This document shows, piece after piece, positions 1-10,727 of a stretch of DNA of 64,000 nucleotides. A program made the position numbers and the translations under genes. A model generated the notes under the pieces. It was not told the DNA's origin, ran no database searches, and saw only the letters and a list, made by a program, of their open reading frames with translations. Each line of letters opens with the position of its first letter. Position 1 is the stretch's first letter. The stretch comes from Gelatoporia subvermispora B (Eukaryota > Basidiomycota > Agaricomycetes > Polyporales > Gelatoporiaceae), in NCBI GenBank assembly GCA_000320605.2, contig KB445792.1:1245581-1309580 (forward strand), given 5' to 3'.

Positions 1-715
1 GACGTACAAATTAGCGGCCTTGGCTGTGTCCATGACACTCCCTCCTCCAACACTGGTACATCAATTTGGAGATGAGTGCCGTTTCTCATTAACCGATTAA
101 CATAGCTTACGCCAGAAAGTGGCTGCAATCATGCTCTCTGGACCAGGCTATCGCATTTCGCCAGCTTTCTTCCGTCGGCTCCGCAACCACACGATCGTAG
201 ACCACGAAAGGTAGATCCGCTTGTGCTTCCAGAGAATTAATCGCCTATGCCATAATGAACAAGAGTCAGGTAGGGCCGCTGGGCACAACGCACCATCTTG
301 GCGGCGGGCAACTTGGCAACGTTCGGATCTGTGAACACAGCGACCTGAAAGATCGTCAAATTGAATGTTATATAACATATCCATTCACTGCCCTACCTTA
401 CGGGCCTTCATGTTCTTGAAGTCCATGCCCACTTCACGGGTAACGCCCTCGCCGAAGCGAAGATGAGATGCGGCAACCTTCCCACCAAGATATGAGCATG
501 CAGTCACCAAAGTGACCGCTGAGACCGACCTCGAATGCGTATTCCTTCTCAACAGGTAGCGCATCCACAGGGGTCGCGAAACGTCGCAACTGGTTTACGG
601 CGTCGAGCGAGCGATGTATACCTCCGCTGGTGCAGCCATGGCAAGGGCACGCCGAGTGTTGCGTTGCGTACATCAGTCGTTTAATAGCATTTCGAGACGC
701 AACTTTGGACAACAT
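1..715 (-). CDS. ADHFE1: Hydroxyacid-oxoacid transhydrogenase (iron-containing ADH family), N-terminal part, runs off the left edge
   Basis: Only the 5' part is present. Minus-strand exons read as 530-715, 397-477, 294-344, 111-244 and 1-52, with 49-58 nt introns. Joined, they give the family's N-terminal order: a basic, probably mitochondrial leader starting MLSKVASRN, then EYAFEVAASHLRFGEGVTRE, then VYDRVVAEPT, then the glycine-rich VGGGSVMDTAKAANLY that binds NAD in group III (Fe-dependent) alcohol dehydrogenases. In the family this mitochondrial enzyme oxidises 4-hydroxybutyrate to succinic semialdehyde while reducing 2-oxoglutarate to 2-hydroxyglutarate. The metal-binding histidines lie beyond the edge and cannot be checked. 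The start is the first ATG of the leader and matches the animal orthologue in position. Confidence 0.88.
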
Positions 716-1461
716 CTCCCCAGCGATGTATACGAAAGTTGTGGGTTCAAGGTAGACGCGATGGGAGCCATTCCACTGCTATTCCGGTCCAGTTTATAAG
801 GAACGCGGCCGAGGCGAAGCGCGGAACTCCGGGGGTGCGGGGTCATGGGAAGCTTGCCGAGATCACGCGGGGAAGTGCCTGCACGTGGATGCCACATGCA
901 GTGCAATGTCGGGCCTTGACCATATGCGGCAATCTCGTCGGGACCATATGTCGGGAATTGTTGGGACGACGGGAGTTACGTAGCATGGCACAGCTTTGCT
1001 GGCTTTCGCGTCAAGGTATGATTTTCCGAGAACGCTACAAACTTGGGCTCGGTTCCGGATATGTCGTAACAGTTTCCGTCCTTTGGCGGTGCAGTGGACG
1101 CGTCGTAAAGTGGCACTCGCGGATCGCCCTCGCCTCAAGGAATGCACCTCGTTCGGTACAAAGTGCACTCTTCATTTGCTGATATGGTTCTTGAAATTTG
1201 TGTGGGATATAGCCAGGAAGTTCGATAAGCGGACTCGCTGGGGAGGGAGCGAGTGGATGAGGGGACAAGCGTCGTAGGCACAATCAATTTCCCACGGGAA
1301 ACGAAACAAATGCAAGACGTCGAGAAGAGGTCGCGACTGTTATGTAGCTCTGTCCCTCGTGCAGGCCGCCCTCCCAGTCCTGTCCCCCTCCCTCCTCCGG
1401 TCCTTACCCTCACTCTCGCTTCCCGTCGCTCTTTTGACAATCATTCGAGGCTCCATTCACC
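716..1461. other. Divergent intergenic region, no supported gene
   Basis: This 746-bp spacer separates the transhydrogenase (reading left) from the aspartic protease (reading right), so it should hold both promoters. Short open frames of up to 147 codons exist on both strands, but they overlap one another, lack splice-consistent extension and match no family I know. A pyrimidine-rich stretch at about 1365-1430, just before the protease ATG, is typical of fungal 5' leaders. Confidence 0.5.
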
Positions 1462-3683
1462 ATGAGGGTTACTCACTTACCGCTTGCTCTGGTCTTATCT
1501 GCGTCGTTGTCCAGTGCGATCAGGGTTCCCGTCACACAACGCAAGTCGACCAGTCCACATTCGCAGCATTCAAGAAGGAGTGGGAGGGCTGCCGTTACGC
1601 ACCCTGTGCTAGCTGCCGCCACGAACTCTAGCGGCGGTGATGACGACCTTGATCTAACGTGCGTATTTCCCTTTCCTGCAGCACCCTGGGCGGTAATGTT
1701 GAATGTGGGCTCCGCAGTACTGTACATGATTTGTTGTATATTGCCAACGTGAGTCCGTCTTGCGATTCTCCACGTCTTGTGTTTGACACTTCGCAACAGA
1801 TTAGCGTCGGCGGACGCTGTAAGTCTTCGTGTCATGACAGCTTTCTGATCATTCATAACGTCTCTTCAGCATACCCCGTGCAACTAGATACCGGTTCTGC
1901 AGATTTGTGGATCAAAGGTTCAACATTCCCTCTACCAAACACGACTCAAACGGTGAGAAGGACCGCTATACACTCTTCCATATATCTCATTCCGTTCGTC
2001 TAGTCAACGACTGTCAACATGACGGTACTTTTATTTCGAGCGCGTGCTGCAGCTCACGCTGACTGCTTATTTATAGTATGGGATTGGTTGGGCATTTGGG
2101 AATATTTCATATGCTTCCGCTGACTTTGCTGGGTATGCCTGTAGAGATCTTTCATTCGAGTTCCGCTGCTCATGAAGAATTGCCTGCCCTACAGGATCAC
2201 AATTCCAACACAAGCATATCTTGATGTCTCACAAGCGTCAAACCCGGCACTTTCGTACGGTGCGGATGGCATTCTCGGACTTGGTTTCACCTCCCTCTCG
2301 ACAGTTGATTCCCTCGTCAACCGGACTGGGGCTTCCAATGGTCGTAGTCTGCTGTACAATGTCTTTGCAGAGAACCCGCAGGAGCCGAACTTCATCGCCT
2401 TCTCGTTGCAGAGTACCTCAAACCCTGGGGATGATGTGCCGGGAATCTTCTCGATCGGTATGGCGTTCTCCTCGTGTCACCGGTTCAGAGTCTTATGCGT
2501 AGCTTGTGCGCAGGCGAGACTGAGCCCCAATATGCCTCCGTGATGAACAGCACCGCGCTTCCAACGTGGCCCCCAAGCTACCCGATCAGATGGAATGTCT
2601 TGTTGGACGCTGTGCTGGTTGGTGGGAGTACTGTCCCTGTTTCAAGCGTCGTCGTCGGTGCGCCGAGCGGGAAGGCCGTCGTGATGTTGGACAGTGGTAC
2701 TTCTTATACGTATGGCCATCACTATGCTGCATGATCAGTCACTGATATTGTTCTATCTGTAGCTATGCTCCAGAGGATGTTTGCAACGCCATTTATGGAG
2801 GTATTCCAGGTGCGCAATACGACGCATCGCTAGGACAATGGACCGTGCCCTGCGATGCGGAGGTTGATATGGCTCTGCAATTCGGGTGAGGATGTCTCAA
2901 GAGTTGTCACTGATACCAATATTGAATGTTCGATAGTGGAAATGTTTATCCTATACATCCTCTCGATGTGACCCCCACTAGCCTCAGCGACCCCAACAGC
3001 TGCGTGGGGTCGTTTATTCCGCAGGCTGTGACCGTCGGAGCCGGAGACTTGTAAGTCCTCGGTGTCCTCCCATATTGTGCCGCTGCCAACCTGAGATTTG
3101 TAGTGACTGGCTCGTCGGAGATAATGTGCTGCGGTCCGTGTACGCTATCTACGACTTCGGCGACTTCGACTCCAACATGTACATGGGAGATCCGTACGTC
3201 AAGCTGCTGTCGCTCGTTGACCCAGACAAAGCCTCCGAGGAGTTCCACCAAATCAGAGGAGGCGCTCCCAACACCAACATCACATACAATGCTGCGAACA
3301 CGACGTCCTCCAGCGGTTCTACCGTCATCAGTGTCTCTGACGAACTCGCGGATACCCTTAACAAGATCGGCACCTATTTCCCAGCCATCCTCGCCATCAT
3401 GGCATTGAACGCCCTGGTTCTACTCGTCCTTGCAGGCGCTGCCATCACGTATCTCTGCAGACGACGGACCAAGGCGGCTAGGAAGCGTCAGACCCCAGGC
3501 AGATCAAGCCCGATGCCGATGAACCCCACGTCGTCTTACGGCCTCCCCTCAGGCCACGCTTACCAGCCTGTTTCTATGGCTCTTACCGAGGACACCTTTG
3601 TTCCTCCATCCCCCGCTTTCTCAAAACCAGGTTTCGACGCCAACCCGCTGCAGCCGGGCGCCAGGCCGAAGTCAGTGGCTTAA
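1462..3683 (+). CDS. A1 family (pepsin-like) aspartic protease with C-terminal membrane anchor
   Basis: About ten exons. The product opens with a signal peptide (MRVTHLPLALVLSASLSSA), a short propeptide, then LLYIANISVGGRSYPVQLD. The first catalytic motif is DTGSADLW (about 1890-1910) and the second is DSGTSYT (about 2690-2710), so both active-site aspartates are intact. Intron 1 is 1659-1717. The last exon (from about 3104) contains a Ser/Thr-rich stalk, one hydrophobic segment (ILAIMALNALVLLVLAGAAI) and then RRRTKAARKR, so a type I membrane protein with a cytoplasmic tail of about 70 residues ending in SVA is expected. In fungi such tethered A1 proteases act at the cell surface or in the endomembrane system. 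The substrate is unknown. The start is supported by the signal peptide. Confidence 0.88.
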
Positions 3684-3899
3684 CCATTTACTCATGATAT
3701 TCTGTGCTTGCTGTAGTTCTTTGTGGATTTTCGGACCAGTGCTGAGCGGACTATATGGTGATACCTTGCTCCTGCTTGCTGTTGACTTGCTCTATCTCAA
3801 TACATACGTGACGTTCTTCTCTATGCATTAACATGTGCATAAATCAGTGACGCGAATATGCCGTACGATACATGGTAATAATTGTGTGCTACGAGAGTC

Positions 3900-6189
3900 C
3901 TACTTCCGCCTGGGAGATACCTGCGTCCGTTGGGACATCAAAGAGTCAATGACCATATCCTCCCTATCCAGTTGAGCGGAGGTGCCTAGACGAGACTGCT
4001 CGACAACGGGCCGGCGCAATAAGGGCGTCGGAACGGTAGCCTGGCGCAGGCTCTGTCCTGCGGCGGTCATGAGGTTGCGCCACTGCTCGATTTCCTGTTT
4101 GCCGGCCACCTGTTCGGTGTCTGCTGCGGCTAGCACCGCCTTGACGAGGCCGGAGACTGTCTCTGCCGTAGTCTGCGCATAGAAGGGGAGGTATCTTGTC
4201 TGCGCGACCTCCGGAAGGGTATCGTTTTGAAGTGCGCCCTGGAGGAAGAACCGCTCACCGCCGAAGTGGACGAATATCCGGAGCGCTTGGCGCATGTTGG
4301 CCACGACCCCAGAGTTGAGCGCGGTGCGGACGAGATGGCACATCTGTATGGTGGTCGGGAGGAAGTTCTTTCCAGGGGAGCGTCGCTCCATCTGCGGTGT
4401 CGAGCGCTTCACGTCGGCGGGGATATCGGCGAAGTCTGCGGCTTTGTAGCCGGTCATCAAGTCGAAAGTCCTCGTAGCGACTCCCCAATCACCACCGCGC
4501 CAACTAATCTCGAGCACGCGCGAAAACGTGATAAGCCGCGGCGCCAGGTTATCGTTGTATTGCAATGCATTTTGCCGAATCATCCAATCAAGGATGTTCA
4601 GAGCTCGCTCTGCTTCGTTCATAGATCCCATGGTCTCCTGGTTGCAGTAGGCATACAGCACATCCTCTAGGATGTAGTGCGTTAGGATAGAGCTCTCTCC
4701 GTCCTTGAGAGGCCTGTCCATGAGTTGCTGTGCGAAGTGTATCGAGAGGCGGAATTTATTCGAATTGTTGCAGAGCGCGATCACTTGGTTCACGATGTAC
4801 TCTGTTAGCTCCACCTTCGGAGGTGGTGCAGTTTCTCCTGGTTTGGCGAGGCCCAGATTATCGCGACAAATGACGTCGAGGGCAAAGATACGATCGGCCG
4901 CTGATCCAGATCTAAATAGCCTTAGGACTGCACGTATCAGATGCGAGTCAAGCTTGAATTCCGGGGAGGCCTCCATCTTCTTCGTCATGTTCCTCCATAC
5001 CACCTTCGCGAAAGAGATATTCTGGGGGCGTATTTCCTGCGTGCTGCCCGGCTCTCGCTTTGTCTCCACTAACGCGTCGAATAACCCAGTGAGTACTTTG
5101 ACATCAGGGGAAAGAGGGCCATCTTGGTCCATGTCGTAGTATACATCGTATATCTTTTCATATTGTTTTGTGGCACCGAGGATCTTGAAGTATGGATTGT
5201 AAGGGCCGACAGTGAGATGGAGGCTCTTCGGGTCTTCAGCTTTGAGAGCGGTGACCCAGCTCCTGTAATTCTCGAATACATTGTGGACCTGAGCAATCTG
5301 CTTAGTACGATGGCTCCAGTCTTCGATTTGGGCATATCCCCCAAGCATAGTTTGATATGTTCCTGCGTTGGGGATAAACCCACGTCGCTTCATCTATTGC
5401 TCGCGTTTTTAGTAAGCCTCGACCCGAAGGAAAAGACACAAGTACCTCAATGAAGAGATTGTACATCTCACTGTACTTCGCTAGAGTGGACGCAGTCTTC
5501 ATCAAGAGGTTGAAATGCTTCACCCTTTTTGCATCAAGTGGGGCGTTCAACAGCATATCGACCGCCTCTTGGAGTCTCCCCCCGTCACATAGGGATTTCA
5601 GGCGGCCCATGAGCACGAATGGCGTGAGAGGATGCAGAACGACCGGTTTTGGATCAGTGGTGTATCTTGGCTTGCCCCTCCAAGCTCCGGATGTTCCAGC
5701 ACCTTCGTCTTCCTCTGGGGGACGCGTGCGTCGCTTAGAATAAAACGGCTCTTTCCCTGCTACGAATCCAGGTCGTCGCCGCTCATCGCGGTCACCGCTA
5801 CTCTGGTACGATTGTTGACGTCTTGGAAAGTCATGAGAACCTCTGGAGAACGATGCTGAAGAGGCATGCTGCTTCTGCGGTGGGGTTGTCTCTTCAAGTC
5901 TCGATCCAGTGGCGGAAGCCCCATATATCCGAGAACTTCCTGACCGCGTCTTCGTCAGCGTTGATGGCTCTCCCCTAGCATCCTCCAGATTCCGCCTGAA
6001 TACCCGTTCATCAGCATTTGGCCAAGGTCTGCGTGGGGTGGAGGATTTTGTGTGTACTGTTGCGCGACCGGAGGTCCGAGAGTTTTGGGAGTCCCAAGTG
6101 GAGTTGACTACAGCAGCTCTGAGGCGTTGAGGCGTCGCAGCGATAGACGCAGTAGCGCTGCGAATCATCCGGATTGCGACAGTGAACAA
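3900..6189 (-). CDS. Mitochondrial pentatricopeptide-repeat (PPR) RNA-binding protein
   Basis: Two exons, 5446-6189 and 3900-5393, joined across a 52-nt intron, give about 745 residues. The N-terminus (MFTVAIRMIRSATASI, rich in Arg and Ser with no early acidic residues) looks like a mitochondrial presequence, followed by about 120 low-complexity residues. PPR-type helical hairpins follow: LCDGGRLQEAVDMLLNAP, MKRRGFIPNAGTYQTMLGGY (spanning the splice junction) and later degenerate repeats such as LDWMIRQN and GVATRTFDLMTGY. Fungal proteins of this build (Ccm1, Dmr1, Pet309 and Rmd9 groups) stabilise or process mitochondrial transcripts or bind the small mitoribosome. I cannot say which group this belongs to. 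It converges with the protease gene, with 216 bp between them. Confidence 0.72.
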
Positions 6190-6396
6190 CGTATATGGAT
6201 GAAGTGTTGGATGGCGAAAAGGAGGAAGAGGCTGGCTTGAGTCAGACGCGGCGGGAGGCGCGCGAGTGCAGGAGCAGATCGAAGATCACATTTTTCGCGT
6301 CGAGCCCTGTGTCGCGCGTCGCGTCCCGCCACTCATCCTAGCGAGTCTCCGACTCGCACATCCTAATATCCTGATTTTAACCTCGGGGTTTATTCC

Positions 6397-8491
6397 GTGT
6401 ACCTATCGCTGCACAGCCGAAATGCCTATTTGATGCGGTTTGCACCTCTTATCTCTGTCGTACGATATATCGGGCATCGCAGCAGCCCCTCTTCCTCTCC
6501 CTTTCACCGAGCCATGTCGACACGGTCTTACCAGGAAGCTGTGGCCTGTTTGAACTCGCTGCAGTCCAATGCGGCGACCCTCGAGGCCGTGAGGGCCTCT
6601 GGAGGTCGGCTCAGCGAGTTCGCGATCCCGGAGATGGTAGAATATCTGGGTCGTATAGGGTATAGCGTAAGTTGCTACTGTTCGACGAGCATCGAAGTCA
6701 TATATGGGGTTGACTCCTGCTCAGACATCGGATCTCAACAAATTGAATGTTTTGCATGTTACGGGAACGAAGGGAAAGGGCTCGACTTGTGCCTTCACAG
6801 ACTCTATCCTACGACATGCCATGCCGCAATGGAAGATTGGTGAGCAATAGTCACAACATTCCATCACTATTTGTCTGAAAATACGCCGAGGTCTCTACAC
6901 ATCGCCACATTTAGTTGCGGTGCGTGAACGCATTCGGATTAACGGTAAACCGATTTCCGAGGAGGACTTCGCGAGATTCTTCTTCGATGTCTGGGATAGA
7001 CTGGAACAGAACCAGCAGGTGAGTACAGATACCTATCCATCCGCTTGAGTCACTTAACTCTCTCAGAGGGCGATCTCGGAGACTTCTGTTAAGCCAGCAT
7101 ATTTCCGCATGGTGACACTTGTGGCGTTTCATGCTTTCTTGTCTTTGAAGGTGAGAATTGATATCGCTAATGCTCACCGGATGCTCAACATTCTTCTCTC
7201 AGGTCGATGCTACGATCTTGGAAGTTGGCGTAGGAGGAATGTACGACAGCACTAACATCGTCCCACGGCCAATCGTTACAGGCGTCACCGCCCTTGGTAT
7301 CGACCATACCGCTGTGCTCGGCAAAACATTACCAGAGATCGCATGGCAGAAAGGCGGAATCTATAAAGTAAGAGACAACTCGCATGACTCGTATCGCAAG
7401 CTCATAGGCAAGCGTAGGAAGGTGTTCCCGCACTAACTGTGGACCAACCTGAAGAAGGCATGGTGGTGCTCAAGCAGCAAGCGGAGACTCACAAGGTCGG
7501 GCTTGGTTAATTTACGCAGAGATTGAGCTGCTCACAGACGTCAAGGCCTCCGAATTCACCGTCGTCCCTCCCACTCCAAGCTTACCTTCAATACGATTAG
7601 GTTTGTTGCATCGACGCTTTGTCTCTCCCTTCCAGAGGATTAATGACCGCCTGTGCAGGTCTTGCGGGTGAACACCAGCTGCAGAATGCGAACCTGGCAG
7701 TTCACCTCGCGCGGGTATTCTTGCGAGAAACGACTTCGTTGGACGTTAACGACCCTCTACCTGAGCCATTTGTCGAAGGCCTTGCGCAAGCGAAGTGGCC
7801 TGGTCGCTGCCAGACCGTCCCGGACCCCAAGGACACCTCACTCACTTGGTTCCTTGATGGTGCGCACACGATTGAAAGTCTTGACTGCTGCATGCGCTGG
7901 TTTGTCAGCCCAGAGGCCGCTCTCAGGCCATCCGCGTGAGTGAAGTGTCCATTGTGGAATGACCCTAGACTGACTGGCCGTGAACAGTACGAAGGCTCAT
8001 AGGATACTGGTGTTTAACTGTACCAACGGTCGCTCCGGAAGGACGTTCCTGGACATCATCAACAGCAAGATAGCAGCCCATCTGGAAACCTTCGGGCGGG
8101 ATGGAAATCCACCTGCATTTTTTGATGATGTCATCTTCTGCGCAAATGTGACTTACGCGGACGGGCATTTCAAAGGAGGTATGTCGTGTACGCTTCAGTC
8201 CCATGGGTTCCTCACTAATGGACCGTAGACCTGACGACGATTGCCATTCCGGAGTCCGACCTCTCTCATTTGAAAACCCAGCACGAGCTCGCAGACGCAT
8301 GGGCGTCCCTCGTGCCTTCTTTCCCCTCGGAACGCATCCACGTGCGCCCCTCAATCGAGCACGCTGTGAAGATTATCCATGGCCGTCGTTCGGCGTCATC
8401 GGAACGTCCGGTGGATGTACTTGTCGCTGGCAGTCTCCATCTTGTTGGTGGCGTTATCGAGGTTGCTGGATTGGCTGATGTAGCCCTATGA
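6397..8491 (+). CDS. FPGS: Folylpolyglutamate synthase (mitochondrial/cytosolic)
   Basis: Adds glutamates to tetrahydrofolates so that they are retained and used in one-carbon metabolism. About ten exons, for example 6725-6839, 6891-7018, 7067-7150, 7203-7367, 7418-7495, 7546-7600, 7659-7935, 7988-8178 and 8229-8491. Visible motifs: P-loop VTGTKGKGSTCAF, YTSPHLVAVRERIRINGKPI, EVGVGGMYDSTN, ALGIDHTAVLG, AWQKGGIYK, AGEHQLQNA, WFLDGAHT and the C-terminal VAGSLHLVGG. All match the eukaryotic enzyme in order and spacing. Two in-frame starts are credible. ATG 6397 gives an Arg/Ser-rich leader (MYLSLHSRNAYLMRFAP) and ATG 6514 gives MSTRSYQEAVACLNSLQSN, the cytosolic start. Animals and yeasts make both isoforms from one gene, so alternative initiation is likely. 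Confidence 0.93.
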
Positions 8492-8569
8492 GGCTGTATT
8501 TATTTCGTACACGATATCTAAAGGTATCATATCTTTGCCTTCAACAGGTATCTAGAGGAGAATGGGCGA

Positions 8570-10439
8570 CTAGACTAATCCTACGACCGCTTCTTCCCGC
8601 GTCTTTTTCTCGGATTTGTAGCACTAGAGTAATGTATCGCCTGCGGGATGTACATTCCAGACTGCCCTTGGAAGGATGTGACGACGTACTCACTTGTCCG
8701 TCGAGGAACCCACGTAGGTGGCGTTTCAATTCACGGGAAGTCAACCCAACCTTCAATCCCAGTTCTTCGAAGACCTCGTAAGGAACGGGCTAGTATGCAG
8801 ATGTGACCATCAGCAGGCAACGACCCATCGTTCAGCACACTTGCCTCATAACGAATAATTTGATGATGGAGCTGAGTACTGTCGATGATTGCCTTGCGCA
8901 TCTTCTCCTCGAAGCTATCTTCGGGCGTAAGCGACTTGGGATTCCTTCCTATGTCCTTTATCTCCTCTCCCTCTTCCTGAGAGCTAGACAGGAAAGACGA
9001 AGCCTCGTTCGCTAGCTCCTCGACGTCGTCGGACGGGGTGTCCATACCGAAGATATCTAGGTTGGGAACTTTTAGCTTACAACCCCCATCACACTCAGGG
9101 AAGTCGCCTGCCTATCCGTCGAGCGTCGATCCGGTTTTCTGTGAGGAATTTACTCTGAGCGAAAGGCTGAGTAGCTGGAACTATGGTCGACAGTTCCGGT
9201 GCCGTTTCACTAAGGTTTTGTACTGATGCCGGCCGTCGGGTTTCATTTGAAGTATGCGCCAACAGATTTCGAGCCCTGTTCAGGATATCGTCGCGAGTTT
9301 CACTCAAGGTCTTGACTTGATTTTCGGTACCTTTTCGTCGTCGCCCTCTCTTTTTGGCGGCCCCACTATTAAGAGCGCCGTCCAACAGGGTTGCTGGGTC
9401 TCTGTCTACTGTTTCAGCAGCTGGTTCTGTCGACGGGGGCGGAGCGATGCTTTGCAAGAGATTCCTCATCAACTTGTTAACGGTTTCCTCTGTAAGTGAA
9501 TGCTTCTTCGCGCAGGATTGTATATGCTTGATCTTTTCTACCACTGTCTTCCTGGCAGTCCATGACAGATCACAACACACACATTTGCGGACAGAAGCGA
9601 GATCTGCTTCTTCAAATTCTGCAAACTTGAACGCGGCGAGACGTTTTCGCGTTCTCTTTGGTAGGTTTGAGGCATCGGCGTGGGCCACTAAGCTGGAGCG
9701 AGACAGTGCTGGTGTTGATGACTGACGGGAGGATGTTGGAGGTGCAACATAGGCGAAACGGGCTAATTGTAGACGGTTTCCATCTTCTTCCTCTCCTCCT
9801 TCACGATTGGTGGTGTGAGGTTCCGCTTTGTCTTGAAACTGCTTCGTGGTGGCACGCGACAATACCAGCAGCTGACGAACGGAGGGAAACTCGGCGCTAT
9901 CAACATCATCTGGTGGGCATTTCAGACGTAGTCTTTCATAAGTAGGAGTTTGACATGCCGCTGATGGATATTACACTGGCCGGATCGGTCACATTACTCA
10001 TGGTTGTCGGAGGACTTGTCGCGCTGTCTTGTTCGGTACCGGGAGAGCTCTCAACATTCGGATCATTGGATCGATATTTCTGATACACCGCACTGTAGCC
10101 TGCTAATTATCCAGGTAAGTATACAGTATTCGATTTAAGCTTCACCGCAAACGGCGTACTCTTCCCGACATCCGAATGCGAGTTCAACTTTGGCGAGGCC
10201 CGCGACCTTTTACTCTTGCTACCCGCGGAGCTGTTCGTGTCATCGTCGGTTATTTCAATTACATCTTTGAATGACTCTTGTTTCTTCTTCCGTTTCTTGC
10301 GGAGTTTTGCTTGTCGTCGTTGCTCCTCTCTTTCAGGCTCGGAATCGACGACAACTTCAACTTCTTTCGGCCAAGCTCTCCCTGAGAGATGGGACATCCC
10401 TGATGTAGAGGATGATGGCAGGCATGTCGATATGATCAT
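8570..10439 (-). CDS. SLX4: SLX4-like structure-specific endonuclease scaffold
   Basis: Pieced together from four frames. It starts near ATG 10439 (MIISTCLPSSSTSGMSHL) and runs through a Lys/Arg-rich acidic region and KYRSNDPNVESS. Then come QTPTYERLRLKCPPDDVDS and a basic central domain with CVCCDLSW and IKHIQSCAKKHSLT, a Cys/His cluster resembling the SLX4 zinc finger. The last exons read IIRYE, PVPYEVFEELGLKVGLTSRE, LKRHLRGFLDGQ, CYKSEKKTREEAVV and stop at 8570. The RYEPxPxEVF...FLDxQC pattern is the C-terminal helical domain that binds SLX1. The intron at 8790-8844 uses a GC-AG pair. SLX4 directs SLX1 and other nucleases to Holliday junctions and flaps. The family diverges fast, so the call rests mainly on the C-terminus and the Cys/His cluster. 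The start is uncertain: an in-frame ATG lies upstream at 10583. Confidence 0.68.
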
Positions 10440-10727
10440 GTTGTTGACCCAAAGATTCTTCAGAAACGGCCTCCAGATGGTATGCCCCCTAACACAACCG
10501 ACTAACGGAGCGAGGAGAGCGCGTCGCATAAGAGGGTAGGCGCCCAGACGCGTCGCGTGAACGCGCTCTCGGCTGTCAGTCACGCCGCGTCTTTACCACA
10601 AAATCCAAACACTGCACTGCGCCCGAACCCTACAACCCTAATCACCTCAGTCAGTCTCCATCTTCGTTGGATACGAGGATTCACAAGTCCCAAAACATAT
10701 CACTAAGCTCTCCATTGCCCTCAAACT

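Noticed and set aside
739..1182. 147-codon plus-strand frame left of the protease
   Set aside because: No motif, no leader context, and overlapping frames of similar length on the other strand. Best explained as chance.
7496..7545. In-frame stop and frame change inside FPGS, suggesting a broken gene or a 26-nt intron
   Set aside because: A canonical 50-nt GT-AG intron (7496-7545) joins ETHK to ASEFTVVPP in frame.
10092..10125. Sequence on the minus strand resembling the 5' end of U1 snRNA (ACTTACCTGG)
   Set aside because: It is a short match inside an SLX4 intron and the rest of U1 is absent. Its complement merely looks like a 5' splice site.
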